Shown piece after piece: positions 8,718 through 16,385 of a stretch of DNA of 64,000 nt. Location of the stretch: positions 124,001 through 188,000 of the forward strand of contig JAEZKC010000071.1 of assembly GCA_023436205.1 (NCBI GenBank), read 5' to 3'. The notes under the pieces were generated by a model. That model was not told the origin of the DNA. It saw nothing but the letters and a program-made list of their open reading frames with translations, and made no database searches. The position numbers and the translations under genes are program-made. The DNA comes from Fibrobacterota bacterium (GTDB taxonomy: Bacteria > Fibrobacterota > Chitinivibrionia > Chitinivibrionales > Chitinispirillaceae). Each line of letters opens with the position of its first letter. Position 1 is the first letter of the stretch.

Positions 8718-9863
8718 ATGAAACGCAAAATCGTCTCCTTAATCATTCTACTTGGTCTTTTTGCAAGTATTCCGGCCATGATCATCAAAATGCAAGATGA
8801 AAAGCAGAGGGGAATCATAACCGAGTCGGGAGATTTCGGGGAGCAGGATTATCTTTTTCTGGGCCGCAATCTCACCTTCACCGGCACAGCAGAAGATCTG
8901 ATATTTTTGGGCGAGCGGCTTACCTTCAGCGGTCAAACCGCCCTTACCCTCATTGCTTTTTGCCAGCAGCTTACGTTTACGGGTGTTGCAGGTAACGGAA
9001 TCATTTCCGCGGGAATGAACATCTTACTCGACGGGAAGGTCAACGACAACAGTTTCTTTGCCTGTCAAACTCTCGAACTCACCGAACAGGCGACGGTAAG
9101 CGGCGATCTCTTCGCAGGATGTCAGAAGCTCATTATCAATGGTAAAATAGATGGTGATCTCCATGTGGGTGCCAGGGAAGTGATCATCAACGGAGTAGTC
9201 GACGGCAATGTCAAGGCCTACGCCGGACGGATCTCAATCGGAGAGAACGGAAGCATCACCGGCAACCTCTCCTATTCTTCACAAAAGCAGCTTAACGATC
9301 AAGAAAAATCCCGGGTTGAGGGCAAGGTGACCTACGATCAGAAGCAAAGTCAGAAACAGGGCGGCAACTGGTGGGTGTGGCAGCTTGTAATCGGCATCGG
9401 CTTTTTCATCTCCTTTTTAGTGGTGGGCCTTCTGCTTCTTATCATTCCGGCATTCAGAGCACTCGATGCACCTCAGCCCGCCCGTTCATTCTGGAGAACT
9501 GGCCTGTGGGGTCTTATCCCGGTGCTTATCTACCCGGCACTTGTAATGCTCAGTTTCGTTTTAATATTTACTATCCCGTTCGCCTTTGTCCTGCTCCTTG
9601 CGGCCGTGCCGCTTCTTTACCTGTCATACCTCATCGGCACTGTCCTATTAGGCAAATATCTAGCTGGCCTCTTCAGGTGGAATATCGCGAACCGCTTTTC
9701 TCAGTTTCTCATCGGTGCGCTTGCGGCGCTTCTGTTGTCGATTATACCCTTTATCAACTTTCTAGCCTTTCTCTTCATCTCAGCTGCAGGCTGGGGGGTG
9801 TTCCTTAGCTTTCTTTTCAGAACCGACCTGACAGGCATGAGAGAAAGTGGCAGCGCGCAGTAG
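8718..9863 (+). CDS. Bactofilin-like (polymer-forming) repeat protein fused to a membrane domain
   Basis: 381 residues from the ATG at 8718, chosen because CCGGAGGAAAA precedes it. An N-terminal hydrophobic segment (VSLIILLGLFASIPAMII) is followed by about 145 residues of short beta-strand repeats (NLTFTG, RLTFSG, QLTFTG, KIDGDLHVGA, VVDGNVKAYAG). This is the right-handed beta-solenoid pattern of bactofilin/polymer-forming proteins. After a charged linker come four or more hydrophobic helices (residues about 222-370). The repeats are therefore probably extracytoplasmic and membrane-tethered, unlike classical cytoplasmic bactofilins. It leads a same-strand run of five genes up to 11483 and may act in envelope organisation, which is inference. 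Confidence 0.75.
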   Translation: MKRKIVSLIILLGLFASIPAMIIKMQDEKQRGIITESGDFGEQDYLFLGRNLTFTGTAEDLIFLGERLTFSGQTALTLIAFCQQLTFTGVAGNGIISAGMNILLDGKVNDNSFFACQTLELTEQATVSGDLFAGCQKLIINGKIDGDLHVGAREVIINGVVDGNVKAYAGRISIGENGSITGNLSYSSQKQLNDQEKSRVEGKVTYDQKQSQKQGGNWWVWQLVIGIGFFISFLVVGLLLLIIPAFRALDAPQPARSFWRTGLWGLIPVLIYPALVMLSFVLIFTIPFAFVLLLAAVPLLYLSYLIGTVLLGKYLAGLFRWNIANRFSQFLIGALAALLLSIIPFINFLAFLFISAAGWGVFLSFLFRTDLTGMRESGSAQ

Positions 9864-9948
9864 ATATTTTCAATTGTCCAGGGGGCATTTTTCTGCTCCC
9901 TCGCTAATGGCCTCAGTTTTGAGGAACCATAAACGAAAGGAGCTAACT

Positions 9949-10275
9949 ATGGCTCAGAACGATGACAAAAAAGAAAAGTTGGTCAGCTTTCTTGATCAGA
10001 AAGCATTCGACCCGATACTTAACACCAGCGAAGATAAATACAGCAGCGATTCAGACAAGACCAAATTCAGAGATGTCAAACGGAGCACCGAAAGTGAAAA
10101 ACGGCGCTTTCATGATCACTACCAAAGTGCCCAGGAGGTAAAGAACAACTACCTGAGCGACCTCAACTCCGAAACCGCTAAAAAGAAAAATGCCGAACTG
10201 CGCGATCTTGGCCTCCCAAGACTTCCTCAGTTCAGAGACGACTTTTTAGACCTGTGCGACCGTTTGGGTGTCTGA
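9949..10275 (+). CDS. Small charged protein, paralogue of the gene at 10773
   Basis: 108 residues from the ATG at 9949, which has an AAAGGAG site; the longer reading from 9847 lacks one. It is highly charged and predicted helical. No family is recognised. It shares a clear pattern with the 176-residue protein two genes downstream: FDPIL versus WNPIL near residue 22, then YQSAQEV versus YQSAGQV, a DDL/SDL block, and a conserved end (LGLPRLPQFRDDFLDLCDRLGV versus LDLPRQSEISDRFFKMADKLGI). The two are evidently duplicates within one cluster. Cytoplasmic by absence of a signal. The function is unknown. Confidence 0.75.
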   Translation: MAQNDDKKEKLVSFLDQKAFDPILNTSEDKYSSDSDKTKFRDVKRSTESEKRRFHDHYQSAQEVKNNYLSDLNSETAKKKNAELRDLGLPRLPQFRDDFLDLCDRLGV

Positions 10276-10286
10276 ACCCCGAAACC

Positions 10287-10315
10287 GCCGGAAGTGCCTG
10301 GAGGCACTTTCCGGC
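10287..10315 (+). other. Strong intercistronic hairpin before the cupredoxin gene
   Basis: GCCGGAAGTGCC (10287-10298) pairs with GGCACTTTCCGGC (10303-10315) with a single bulged T and a TGGA loop. No T run follows. It ends three bases before the GGAGG site of the next gene, so it may protect the transcript or tune translation instead of terminating. Confidence 0.55.
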
Positions 10316-10327
10316 CTGGAGGTAATC

Positions 10328-10747
10328 ATGCGCAAAGTCCTGCTTTTTCTCATTTTACCGCTTACGTTCTGTCAAAAAGGCTCAAGTGACGGCAGCTCTC
10401 AAAATGGAGGTCTTTCCGACACGGTGCAGGTGATCATTTCCTCCAACCGCACTTTCATACCTCCCAATATCACCATAGAGTCCGGCACTACTGTCACCTG
10501 GAAAAGCGCATCATTCGACACCCACACGGTAACAGCCATCCCTGAACTGGCAAACCAGCCCGGAAGCGTACTGCTTCCCGCCGGTGCCGAACCGTTCACC
10601 TCGGGGCTGCTTTTCTACAACGATACCTATTCGCATACATTCACAGTCCCCGGCCAATACCGTTATTTCGACCGGTTCCACGAATTTGCCGGCATGATTG
10701 GCCTTATTACCGTTACCGAGAAGCAGGATGGCGGTGCGGAGCCTTAA
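10328..10747 (+). CDS. Cupredoxin-fold lipoprotein lacking the copper-ligand cysteine
   Basis: 139 residues from the ATG at 10328 with a GGAGG site. The lipoprotein signal ends LTFC, so C15 should be lipidated. Residues 32-130 follow the plastocyanin-like pattern: NRTFIPPNITIESGTTVTWKS, then H66 in DTHTV, and a C-terminal YRYFDRFHEFAGMIG block. In type 1 copper proteins that block carries Cys-x2-His-x4-Met. Here H118 and M123 are present at the exact spacing but the Cys position is Asp (D115). A blue copper site is therefore unlikely. It may bind copper differently or use the fold for another purpose. It sits between the two paralogous small genes. Confidence 0.75.
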   Translation: MRKVLLFLILPLTFCQKGSSDGSSQNGGLSDTVQVIISSNRTFIPPNITIESGTTVTWKSASFDTHTVTAIPELANQPGSVLLPAGAEPFTSGLLFYNDTYSHTFTVPGQYRYFDRFHEFAGMIGLITVTEKQDGGAEP

Positions 10748-10772
10748 ACATATTCGAAGAAAGGAGGATAGA

Positions 10773-11303
10773 ATGAAAGATCAGGACAAAAAGCAGCGTC
10801 TCATAAAAATGATAGAACACAGGGTTTGGAATCCCATACTCAGAGCTGTCCCTGAAGACTACTCCCCGTCAGAACGAAAACTTCTGAAAAGAGTACAGGA
10901 GAAAACGCAACAGCAGCGGGAACGTTACTACGGTTACCAAAGCGCAGGTCAGGTCCGTCAGGAATTCCAGGATGACCTCAGTTCAAAATATGCTGCCCGG
11001 GTAAACAAAAACCTAGACAAACTCGATTTACCAAGGCAATCCGAAATCAGCGACCGTTTTTTTAAAATGGCGGATAAGCTGGGAATTACTCAGGAAAAAC
11101 AGGTGCGCAGTCATCACGAGCCGCATCCGCCTCACCCTTGGCATAAAAGTAAACCCCAGAGCAGAGTGAAAGCCCGCCGAGTTCTCAAGAGCAAAGCCAG
11201 ACAGGGTAACAAGCGCGCCATGGAAATCTTGCGCAAAGCCCCGGTGGGCTGGGCCAGGTCCTATGCCCGAAAGCTCATGGGTTCCCAGAATAATAAAACC
11301 TAG
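10773..11303 (+). CDS. Small charged protein with basic C-terminal tail, paralogue of the gene at 9949
   Basis: 176 residues from the ATG at 10773, preceded by AAAGGAGG. Residues 1-107 align with the 108-residue protein encoded at 9949. The remaining 70 residues are an extra His/Pro-rich linker (HHEPHPPHPWH) and a strongly basic tail (SRVKARRVLKSKARQGNKRA). Such a tail could bind nucleic acid or an acidic membrane surface, but this is inference. No known family is recognised. It lies in a tight same-strand cluster and is followed after nine bases by a tiny membrane protein gene. Confidence 0.75.
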   Translation: MKDQDKKQRLIKMIEHRVWNPILRAVPEDYSPSERKLLKRVQEKTQQQRERYYGYQSAGQVRQEFQDDLSSKYAARVNKNLDKLDLPRQSEISDRFFKMADKLGITQEKQVRSHHEPHPPHPWHKSKPQSRVKARRVLKSKARQGNKRAMEILRKAPVGWARSYARKLMGSQNNKT

Positions 11304-11312
11304 GAGAGCACT

Positions 11313-11483
11313 ATGGAAATGGCACAACCAGCAGGAAGAAGCAGAACAAGACAAGAATATGAGATTGATTACGGGGCATGGATTGGAAGTGGTCTCATTG
11401 CGGGGCTCATAGCAGGGATCAGCTTCGCTCTGTTTGAAATGATAGTGGCCGGCATCATCCCCGGTAACTTTTTCGGACTGTGA
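11313..11483 (+). CDS. 56-residue single-span membrane protein
   Basis: A short open frame with its own AGGAG site ten bases before the ATG and nine bases after the previous stop. The first 20 residues are polar with several Arg (MEMAQPAGRSRTRQE). Residues 21-50 form one hydrophobic Gly/Ala/Ile-rich helix (GSGLIAGLIAGISFAL). Arg-rich N-terminus and hydrophobic C-terminus predict an inner-membrane protein with the N-terminus inside. It is not recognised as a family. Its position as last gene of the 8718-11483 cluster suggests it works with the envelope genes upstream. Confidence 0.6.
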   Translation: MEMAQPAGRSRTRQEYEIDYGAWIGSGLIAGLIAGISFALFEMIVAGIIPGNFFGL

Positions 11484-11506
11484 TCTACACCAGCATTCTA
11501 AAAGAC

Positions 11507-11524
11507 GAGGGGTGACAGCCCCTC
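11507..11524. terminator. Hairpin between convergent transcripts
   Basis: GAGGGG (11507-11512) and CCCCTC (11519-11524) form a 6-bp GC stem with a TGACAG loop between the small membrane gene and the convergent PEBP gene. There is no clear T run on the plus strand; TTT on the minus side is short. Confidence 0.4.
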
Positions 11525-11550
11525 ATCTCTACTACCTGAATACTTAACAG

Positions 11551-11985
11551 TTAGGACAGCGAGAATTTCCCGACCAGTTCACTTGTGGTAATCACGTGCC
11601 CTCTTACAGCACTTTTGAAAATCTCCAGTGATGCTCCCTTGGGAAGATTAAGACGAGTATCAAGTGCAAACACCTGAAGATGGTACTGATGAGTTGCTCC
11701 CGGAGGAGGACAAGGCCCCTGATATCCCAGCTTGCCTGAGCTGTTAAGACCCGGTGTCCCCGTACTTTTCCCCTCTTCAATCTTGCCTTGCGGATCTATA
11801 TCGTAGGCAAGCCAGTGGACAAAATCACCGGACGGAGCATCAGGATCGTGCAGAAGCACGGCAAGGCTTCTTGAACCGGTGGGGATGTCGGAAATTAAAA
11901 CAGGAGGGTTGACATTCTGCCCTTCACAGGAATAGCGCTGGGACAATGAGCCGTTCTCGGAGAATGCGGGACTGGACAGCTGCAT
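11551..11985 (-). CDS. YbhB/YbcL family PEBP-like protein
   Basis: 144 residues, the usual length for bacterial phosphatidylethanolamine-binding-protein homologues. Family blocks are clear: SQRYSCEGQNVNPPVLISDIP, LAVLLHDPDAPSGDFVHWLAYDID and GYQGPCPPPGATHQYHLQVFALD, including the DPDAP and GPCPP-GxxH ligand-pocket motifs. These proteins bind anionic ligands; their bacterial role is not settled. No signal peptide. AAAGGAG precedes the ATG. The BON-domain gene ends 22 bases upstream of its start on the same strand, so the three genes 11551-13596 are probably one operon of stress-type proteins. Confidence 0.85.
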   Translation of the reverse strand: MQLSSPAFSENGSLSQRYSCEGQNVNPPVLISDIPTGSRSLAVLLHDPDAPSGDFVHWLAYDIDPQGKIEEGKSTGTPGLNSSGKLGYQGPCPPPGATHQYHLQVFALDTRLNLPKGASLEIFKSAVRGHVITTSELVGKFSLS

Positions 11986-12007
11986 AATGTGCTCCTTTCA
12001 GCGAGTG

Positions 12008-12703
12008 CTACTCCGGAACGATGACCAGTTCGTTGGTCAATCCGGCCACACCGCGAGTGTGCTTTACTATAGTATGCAGATCGGAATAACTCTGCCAGTC
12101 AGGAACCCGGCCCATGAGAACTACTTTTCCGGTGCTAACCCTGACCTCAAGGTTATTGAGATCAAATGTTCCCTTTCGTTTGATAGCCGATATAATATCT
12201 GCAGCAATGACTTCATCTGCGGGCTGATCTGCAGGTACTACCGCAAGTGAATCATCGATGTGAGATACCCCTCTAATATGGGAAATGAGCTCCACAGCTC
12301 TCTCCTTACGCCAGTACTCATCCACACTGCCCCGAAGCTCCACGTTACCGCCGCTTACCACCACACTTATATCCTGATTTTCGGTAGCCTCGTTTAGCTT
12401 TAGAGCACTTGTGGCATTCTCCTGTATTGACCTGTCTGAACCGGGAGGCAGATCACTAACCAGAAGACTGTTGGTTACCGATGCCACCCCCGGAACACTC
12501 CAGGCATCAGTCTCTGCGGCCACCTTCTCCCAATAAGAAGGTACCACGCCCGAAAGCACCACCCCGTGATCTGAAATTGCCACCTCGATCTTGTCTGACC
12601 GAATTCTGCTGTCCCATTGTAACTGTTCCTGCACACTTTTTCGCATTTGTTCTCTGTCGGGCATATACCAGCTGCTCCTGTTTTTTCTAGTGTGATCAAT
12701 CAC
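12008..12703 (-). CDS. Protein with three BON domains
   Basis: 231 residues starting at GTG (12703), whose GTGA overlaps the stop of the NmrA-like gene by four bases, an arrangement typical of translational coupling. Three BON domains lie at about residues 20-82, 88-154 and 160-231. Each has the pattern of alpha helix, VxVSxGxVxLxGxV strand, and a late GV(A/S)xxxNxLxV end (GVASVTNSLLV, GVSHIDDSLAV, GVAGLTNELVI). BON domains bind phospholipid or surfaces in proteins such as OsmY, but this one has no signal peptide, so it is predicted cytoplasmic. Its role is unproven. Confidence 0.85.
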   Translation of the reverse strand: MIDHTRKNRSSWYMPDREQMRKSVQEQLQWDSRIRSDKIEVAISDHGVVLSGVVPSYWEKVAAETDAWSVPGVASVTNSLLVSDLPPGSDRSIQENATSALKLNEATENQDISVVVSGGNVELRGSVDEYWRKERAVELISHIRGVSHIDDSLAVVPADQPADEVIAADIISAIKRKGTFDLNNLEVRVSTGKVVLMGRVPDWQSYSDLHTIVKHTRGVAGLTNELVIVPE

Positions 12704-13596
12704 TGAACGTCTTCTGAACCACTCCGGTAGGCTGGAATGAAGACATTCTGAATGAAGTCGGAAAGACGGGTGGGAAGATTCGGCACCTCCACCAGTGACG
12801 GCTCCATAACGCCTCTGCTTATGGCATCCCCCATTTCCACATACATGTTGGCAAATGGCATGGATGCCCCATGCTCCAGGAGATAATTGCGGTAATCCTG
12901 GTCGGAGAAATGTATGAAGGGCAACTCCGGAACACCGATGCTCTCCCCGATCATGCGTACGGCTTTACGCAACGATGCCTTGTCGCTGTACATTTCCACC
13001 TTGGAACGTCCGTAAAAGGTGCGATTTTTATACATGGAAGCCATATTCTGTGCGACATCGCGAAGATCGGTGAAATAAAGGGGGGTGTCGCCCTTGATTA
13101 CATCGCCCACCATATCGGAGGAGCGGATCATGGAAATTTTGGGTAGGAGGTGATCCATATAATATCCTGGACGAAACAGGATAACGTTCTCTATGGAAAC
13201 CGATTCCAGAATTTCCTCCACATCACCATAGCCGCTTAAAAAACCGGCTTCCTCCTTTTCATCGGCACCCAGACTGGAGAGGAAAAAGACATTCTTTACT
13301 TTTGAATCGTGCAGAGCTTTGACCGCCGAATCGGCTACATCGATAAAATACCGGCGAAAGTTGTTCCCATCGGCCCTGAGAGGCACAATAAGGAAAAGTG
13401 CATCGGCATCACTAAGTGTACTGCTGAGAAAGACAGGATCAGAAATATCTCCCACCACTCCCTCCATGCCTTCACTTATGAGCCGAGCCATCCGTCCCCG
13501 AGTATCATCTATACCAAGTACATTTTCTCCATTTTTAAGCAGCTCAGAAGCTAAAAGAGAACCTGCTCTGCTGGCCACATCTGTTATAACAACCAT
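12700..13596 (-). CDS. NmrA-like NAD(P)-binding protein
   Basis: 298 residues with an AAGGAGGG site before the ATG. The fold reads as an atypical short-chain dehydrogenase of the NmrA group: N-terminal beta-alpha unit MVVITDVASRAGSLLASELL, a following GIDD strand and DISDP turn, FLSSLGAD near residue 103 and LFRPGYYMDH near 140. The usual GxxGxxG is altered (only one Gly remains in the glycine-loop position), and there is no YxxxK active pair. This suggests a sensor or binding role instead of catalysis. It is the first gene of the three-gene minus-strand operon with the BON and PEBP genes. Confidence 0.75.
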   Translation of the reverse strand: MVVITDVASRAGSLLASELLKNGENVLGIDDTRGRMARLISEGMEGVVGDISDPVFLSSTLSDADALFLIVPLRADGNNFRRYFIDVADSAVKALHDSKVKNVFFLSSLGADEKEEAGFLSGYGDVEEILESVSIENVILFRPGYYMDHLLPKISMIRSSDMVGDVIKGDTPLYFTDLRDVAQNMASMYKNRTFYGRSKVEMYSDKASLRKAVRMIGESIGVPELPFIHFSDQDYRNYLLEHGASMPFANMYVEMGDAISRGVMEPSLVEVPNLPTRLSDFIQNVFIPAYRSGSEDVQ

Positions 13597-13911
13597 AACA
13601 CCCTCCTTACACTTACACTAACTTCCTGCTGATATACTCATCAGGGCAGCAATAAAAGTGCCCGAGGATAGCGCTCCCAAAAACCTCTTCCGGCCAAGTC
13701 ACTCCCCTTACCGTCTAAACAGTTGATGTATACCTGTTTTCGCATTGAAAAGGTTTCAGAAGGCAATTTTTAACCGGTATCAGATTTTTCTCCTCAATCG
13801 CAAAATGGGAATAGAGATCCGGGCTGGACTTTTCACTTCAAAGCATCGTATTTAGCACGACATTTACACTCCTGAACAGAAATTGATTCATTCCCCTGAG
13901 GTAACTATTAA
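13597..13911. other. Gene-free gap, no supported feature
   Basis: These 315 bases separate the NmrA-like start (minus) from the truncated oxidoreductase (plus). All frames are interrupted, and I found no recognisable remnant of the missing FAD-binding half of that oxidoreductase, no terminator with a T run and no convincing promoter pair. Confidence 0.5.
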
Positions 13912-14775
13912 AAGAAAACAGGAGCAGCTACGGAAAAAGGTGCTGTAAAAGCCAAAGATGTTCTTCTGGCCACCCACACCCCTCTGGGCATTAACCCCGT
14001 GCAGGCGGAAATGTCCGAGGAACGTTCCTACACCCTGGCTGCAGAACTTGACAAAGAGATGGACACCAGCGCCCTTTACTGGAACACCAGAGTTCCATAC
14101 GACTATATTCGCTTCTACAGAACACCCGATGGTGTTCAGACCGTAATTGTCGGCGGCAAAGACCACGAGGTGGGCCATGGTGATGCCCAAAAATCGTATC
14201 AGCAGCTTGTTAGTTACACCAAAGAGCACTTCCCCGTTAGATCTATCCTTTACAGTTGGTCAGCGCAGCACTACGACTCATCTGACAGTCTGCCACTCAT
14301 TGGCAAGAGCCCGTTTTCCTCTCGTTATTACATAGCAACCGGTTTTTCCGGCGACGGGCTGGTATTCGGAACAGCTGCAGGCTCCATCATTTCAGACTTG
14401 ATAAGCGGAAAAGAAAACAAGTTTGCCGATCTTTACAATCCATCCCGTTTCAAGCTGAGCGGAATAACTGAATTCACCCACATTAATCTGCATAATGCAG
14501 AAATGCTTCTTGAAGACCGCCTGAAAATGGGTAAAGATGCAAATAAACTCTCACCTGACGAGGCCAGTGTCAGCGGAGGGATAAACCCCATAGCCGCTTA
14601 TAGAGACCCCGATGGTAATCTGTACAAAAGATCGGCAGTCTGCTCACATCTGCACTGCATGGTGCGCCACAACAACGCCGAAAAAACCTGGGATTGCCCC
14701 TGCCATGGCAGCCGCTACACCGCAGACGGCCAGATTATCGAAGGTCCCGCTTTAAAAGGTCTGGAGGAAAAATAA
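13912..14775 (+). pseudogene. 5'-truncated FAD-dependent oxidoreductase with C-terminal Rieske domain
   Basis: The frame opens after a TAA at 13909 and encodes 287 residues, whereas this DadA/Rieske family is about 500. It begins in mid-domain (VKAKDVLLATHTPLGINPVQAEM), and the whole N-terminal Rossmann GxGxxG half is missing. The remainder is intact: the FAD C-terminal motif YIATGFSGDGLVFGTAAG and a complete Rieske 2Fe-2S site, C-S-H near residue 246 and C-P-C-H near 263. No ATG or ribosome binding site is placed well; GTG 13999 is the only plausible start. Most likely a decayed gene after a 5' deletion, though a truncated expressed product cannot be excluded. Confidence 0.75.
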
Positions 14776-14888
14776 CAGGCAAACATCATAAAACCAGAAC
14801 CCAGAGCACCCTCTGGCTTCTGCCCTCTGGCCTTCGCCCCTTTCCCCCATTTATTTTCTCTTTCCACCTCAACCTTAGGATCCTGCTC

Positions 14889-15683
14889 ATGGATATCATT
14901 GATTTCCACACCCATATTTTCCCCGACGATCTGGCTCAGCGTGCCATCTCAAAACTCATCGAAAACGCCCCGGAAATGAAAAATTATACCGACGGCACCA
15001 TGAACGGTTTACTGGAATCCATGAAAAAGAACGGTGTCAGCTATTCTGTCACCCTGGGAATTGCCACCAAACCTTCACAGGTGACCCCGATCAATAGAGC
15101 CTGTGCTGAAAACTGGCACGAGGGGATAATCCAGTTCGGAACGCTGCATCCAGAAACGGAAAGATTCGATGTGGAAATCGACTACATGGTTAAAAACGGT
15201 ATCAAGGGAATTAAATTTCACCCCGAATACCAATATTTCTATGTAGATGATTTCAAACTGTACCCCATGTATGAGGCATTAGCTGCATCTGGAATTGTGG
15301 TGGTGTTCCATACCGGCAAAGACCCCGGTCCCTTCTCCTGTGACCATGCCCTTCCCATGGCGATTCGCCAGGTTCACCGAGACTTTCCCAAGCTTAAGAT
15401 GGTCGCTGCTCATATGGGCGGCTGGATGGTCTGGGATCAGGTTGAGGAGGTGCTGGTTAGTCAGGATATCTATTTTGATACCTCAGCCATTTACAAACTA
15501 ATGGCCCCCGAAACATTTGTGAAGCTCTGCCACAAGCATGGCACCGATAAAATTCTGTTCGGCACGGACTCACCCTGGTACGATCAGGGCGAGTGTATCG
15601 AATGGATCAGAAAAACCACATTAACCGATGATGAAAAGGAAGCCATCCTGGGGGCTAATGCTGAGCGGCTGCTGGATCTTTAA
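14889..15683 (+). CDS. Amidohydrolase (metal-dependent TIM-barrel hydrolase)
   Basis: 264 residues from the ATG at 14889. That start is preferred because it directly gives MDIIDFHTHIFP, the metal-binding HxH signature of the amidohydrolase-2 superfamily. Further motifs are GIKGIKFHPEYQ (Lys/His on strand 4), VVFHTGKDPG, KMVAAHMGGW and KILFGTDSPW with the final catalytic Asp. Members hydrolyse or decarboxylate small molecules; the substrate cannot be read here. Cytoplasmic. The C-terminal NAERLLDL is the usual family ending. The gene follows the oxidoreductase remnant by 113 bases. Confidence 0.85.
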   Translation: MDIIDFHTHIFPDDLAQRAISKLIENAPEMKNYTDGTMNGLLESMKKNGVSYSVTLGIATKPSQVTPINRACAENWHEGIIQFGTLHPETERFDVEIDYMVKNGIKGIKFHPEYQYFYVDDFKLYPMYEALAASGIVVVFHTGKDPGPFSCDHALPMAIRQVHRDFPKLKMVAAHMGGWMVWDQVEEVLVSQDIYFDTSAIYKLMAPETFVKLCHKHGTDKILFGTDSPWYDQGECIEWIRKTTLTDDEKEAILGANAERLLDL

Positions 15684-15732
15684 TCCAGCAGCAAATTGGG
15701 ATCGTCAAAGTGATATCGGCCCCGAAAATGAC

Positions 15733-16227
15733 TCACACCTTGTTCTGCACCCTCCTGCCGTAATGCAGCAGAATTTCATCTGTATGATGAAGCCTTCGGG
15801 CAATCTCACGGGCAATATTTAATATTAATAAGGAAAATAAACGGTTGTCTGATTCGAAAATGTCCATGAGAACTTTACGGCTTAGTACCAGAAGCGAGGC
15901 CTCTTCCAGAACGACTGCGGATGCGCTGTGATTCTGGATACCAATGACAGATGCCTCCCCGATACAGTTTCCTGGCCCGAATTCTATAACCTCCAGTGGC
16001 TTTTCGTGAAGGTTCAGCACAATGGTAACCCGCCCCCGCAAGATGATGAATATCTCTGTGGCGGCCTTACCCTCCTCGAGCAGCACATCTCCCACATTAG
16101 CCTCCATGAGATGACAGCTGTCGTAAATGGTGCAGATTTCCTGTTCTTTGAGCCCTGCGAAAATGGTCACATTCTTAAGTATAGGCAGAATAGATTCAGT
16201 AGTGGTCTCTTTTTTATCGTAAAACAT
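15733..16227 (-). CDS. Cyclic-nucleotide-binding-domain protein without DNA-binding domain
   Basis: 164 residues from the ATG at 16227, which has a GGGAGG site; the longer frame upstream is not supported. Residues 15-140 form one cNMP-binding beta-roll: PILKNVTIFAGL, GDVLLEEGKAATEIFIILRGRVTIVL, and the phosphate-binding-cassette region FGPGNCIGEASVIG. There is no C-terminal winged helix as in Crp, only a short helix (LLILNIAREIARRLH). It is therefore a ligand sensor alone, or a partner for another protein. The cassette lacks the usual Arg that contacts the cyclic phosphate, so ligand identity is open. Divergent from ychF. Confidence 0.8.
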   Translation of the reverse strand: MFYDKKETTTESILPILKNVTIFAGLKEQEICTIYDSCHLMEANVGDVLLEEGKAATEIFIILRGRVTIVLNLHEKPLEVIEFGPGNCIGEASVIGIQNHSASAVVLEEASLLVLSRKVLMDIFESDNRLFSLLILNIAREIARRLHHTDEILLHYGRRVQNKV

Positions 16228-16385
16228 GGCATCCTCCCATAAGGACGCTGAATATTCAATTTTAGTGCCGGTGACAGACCCGGTCATGATTTGGATATCT
16301 GTCTGTTGCAAAAAACGAGCCGAATTCTCGGAGGCACAAGCTATTTTACAGCTCACTGAAAAAAAGCATAAGGAAGAGGAATACA

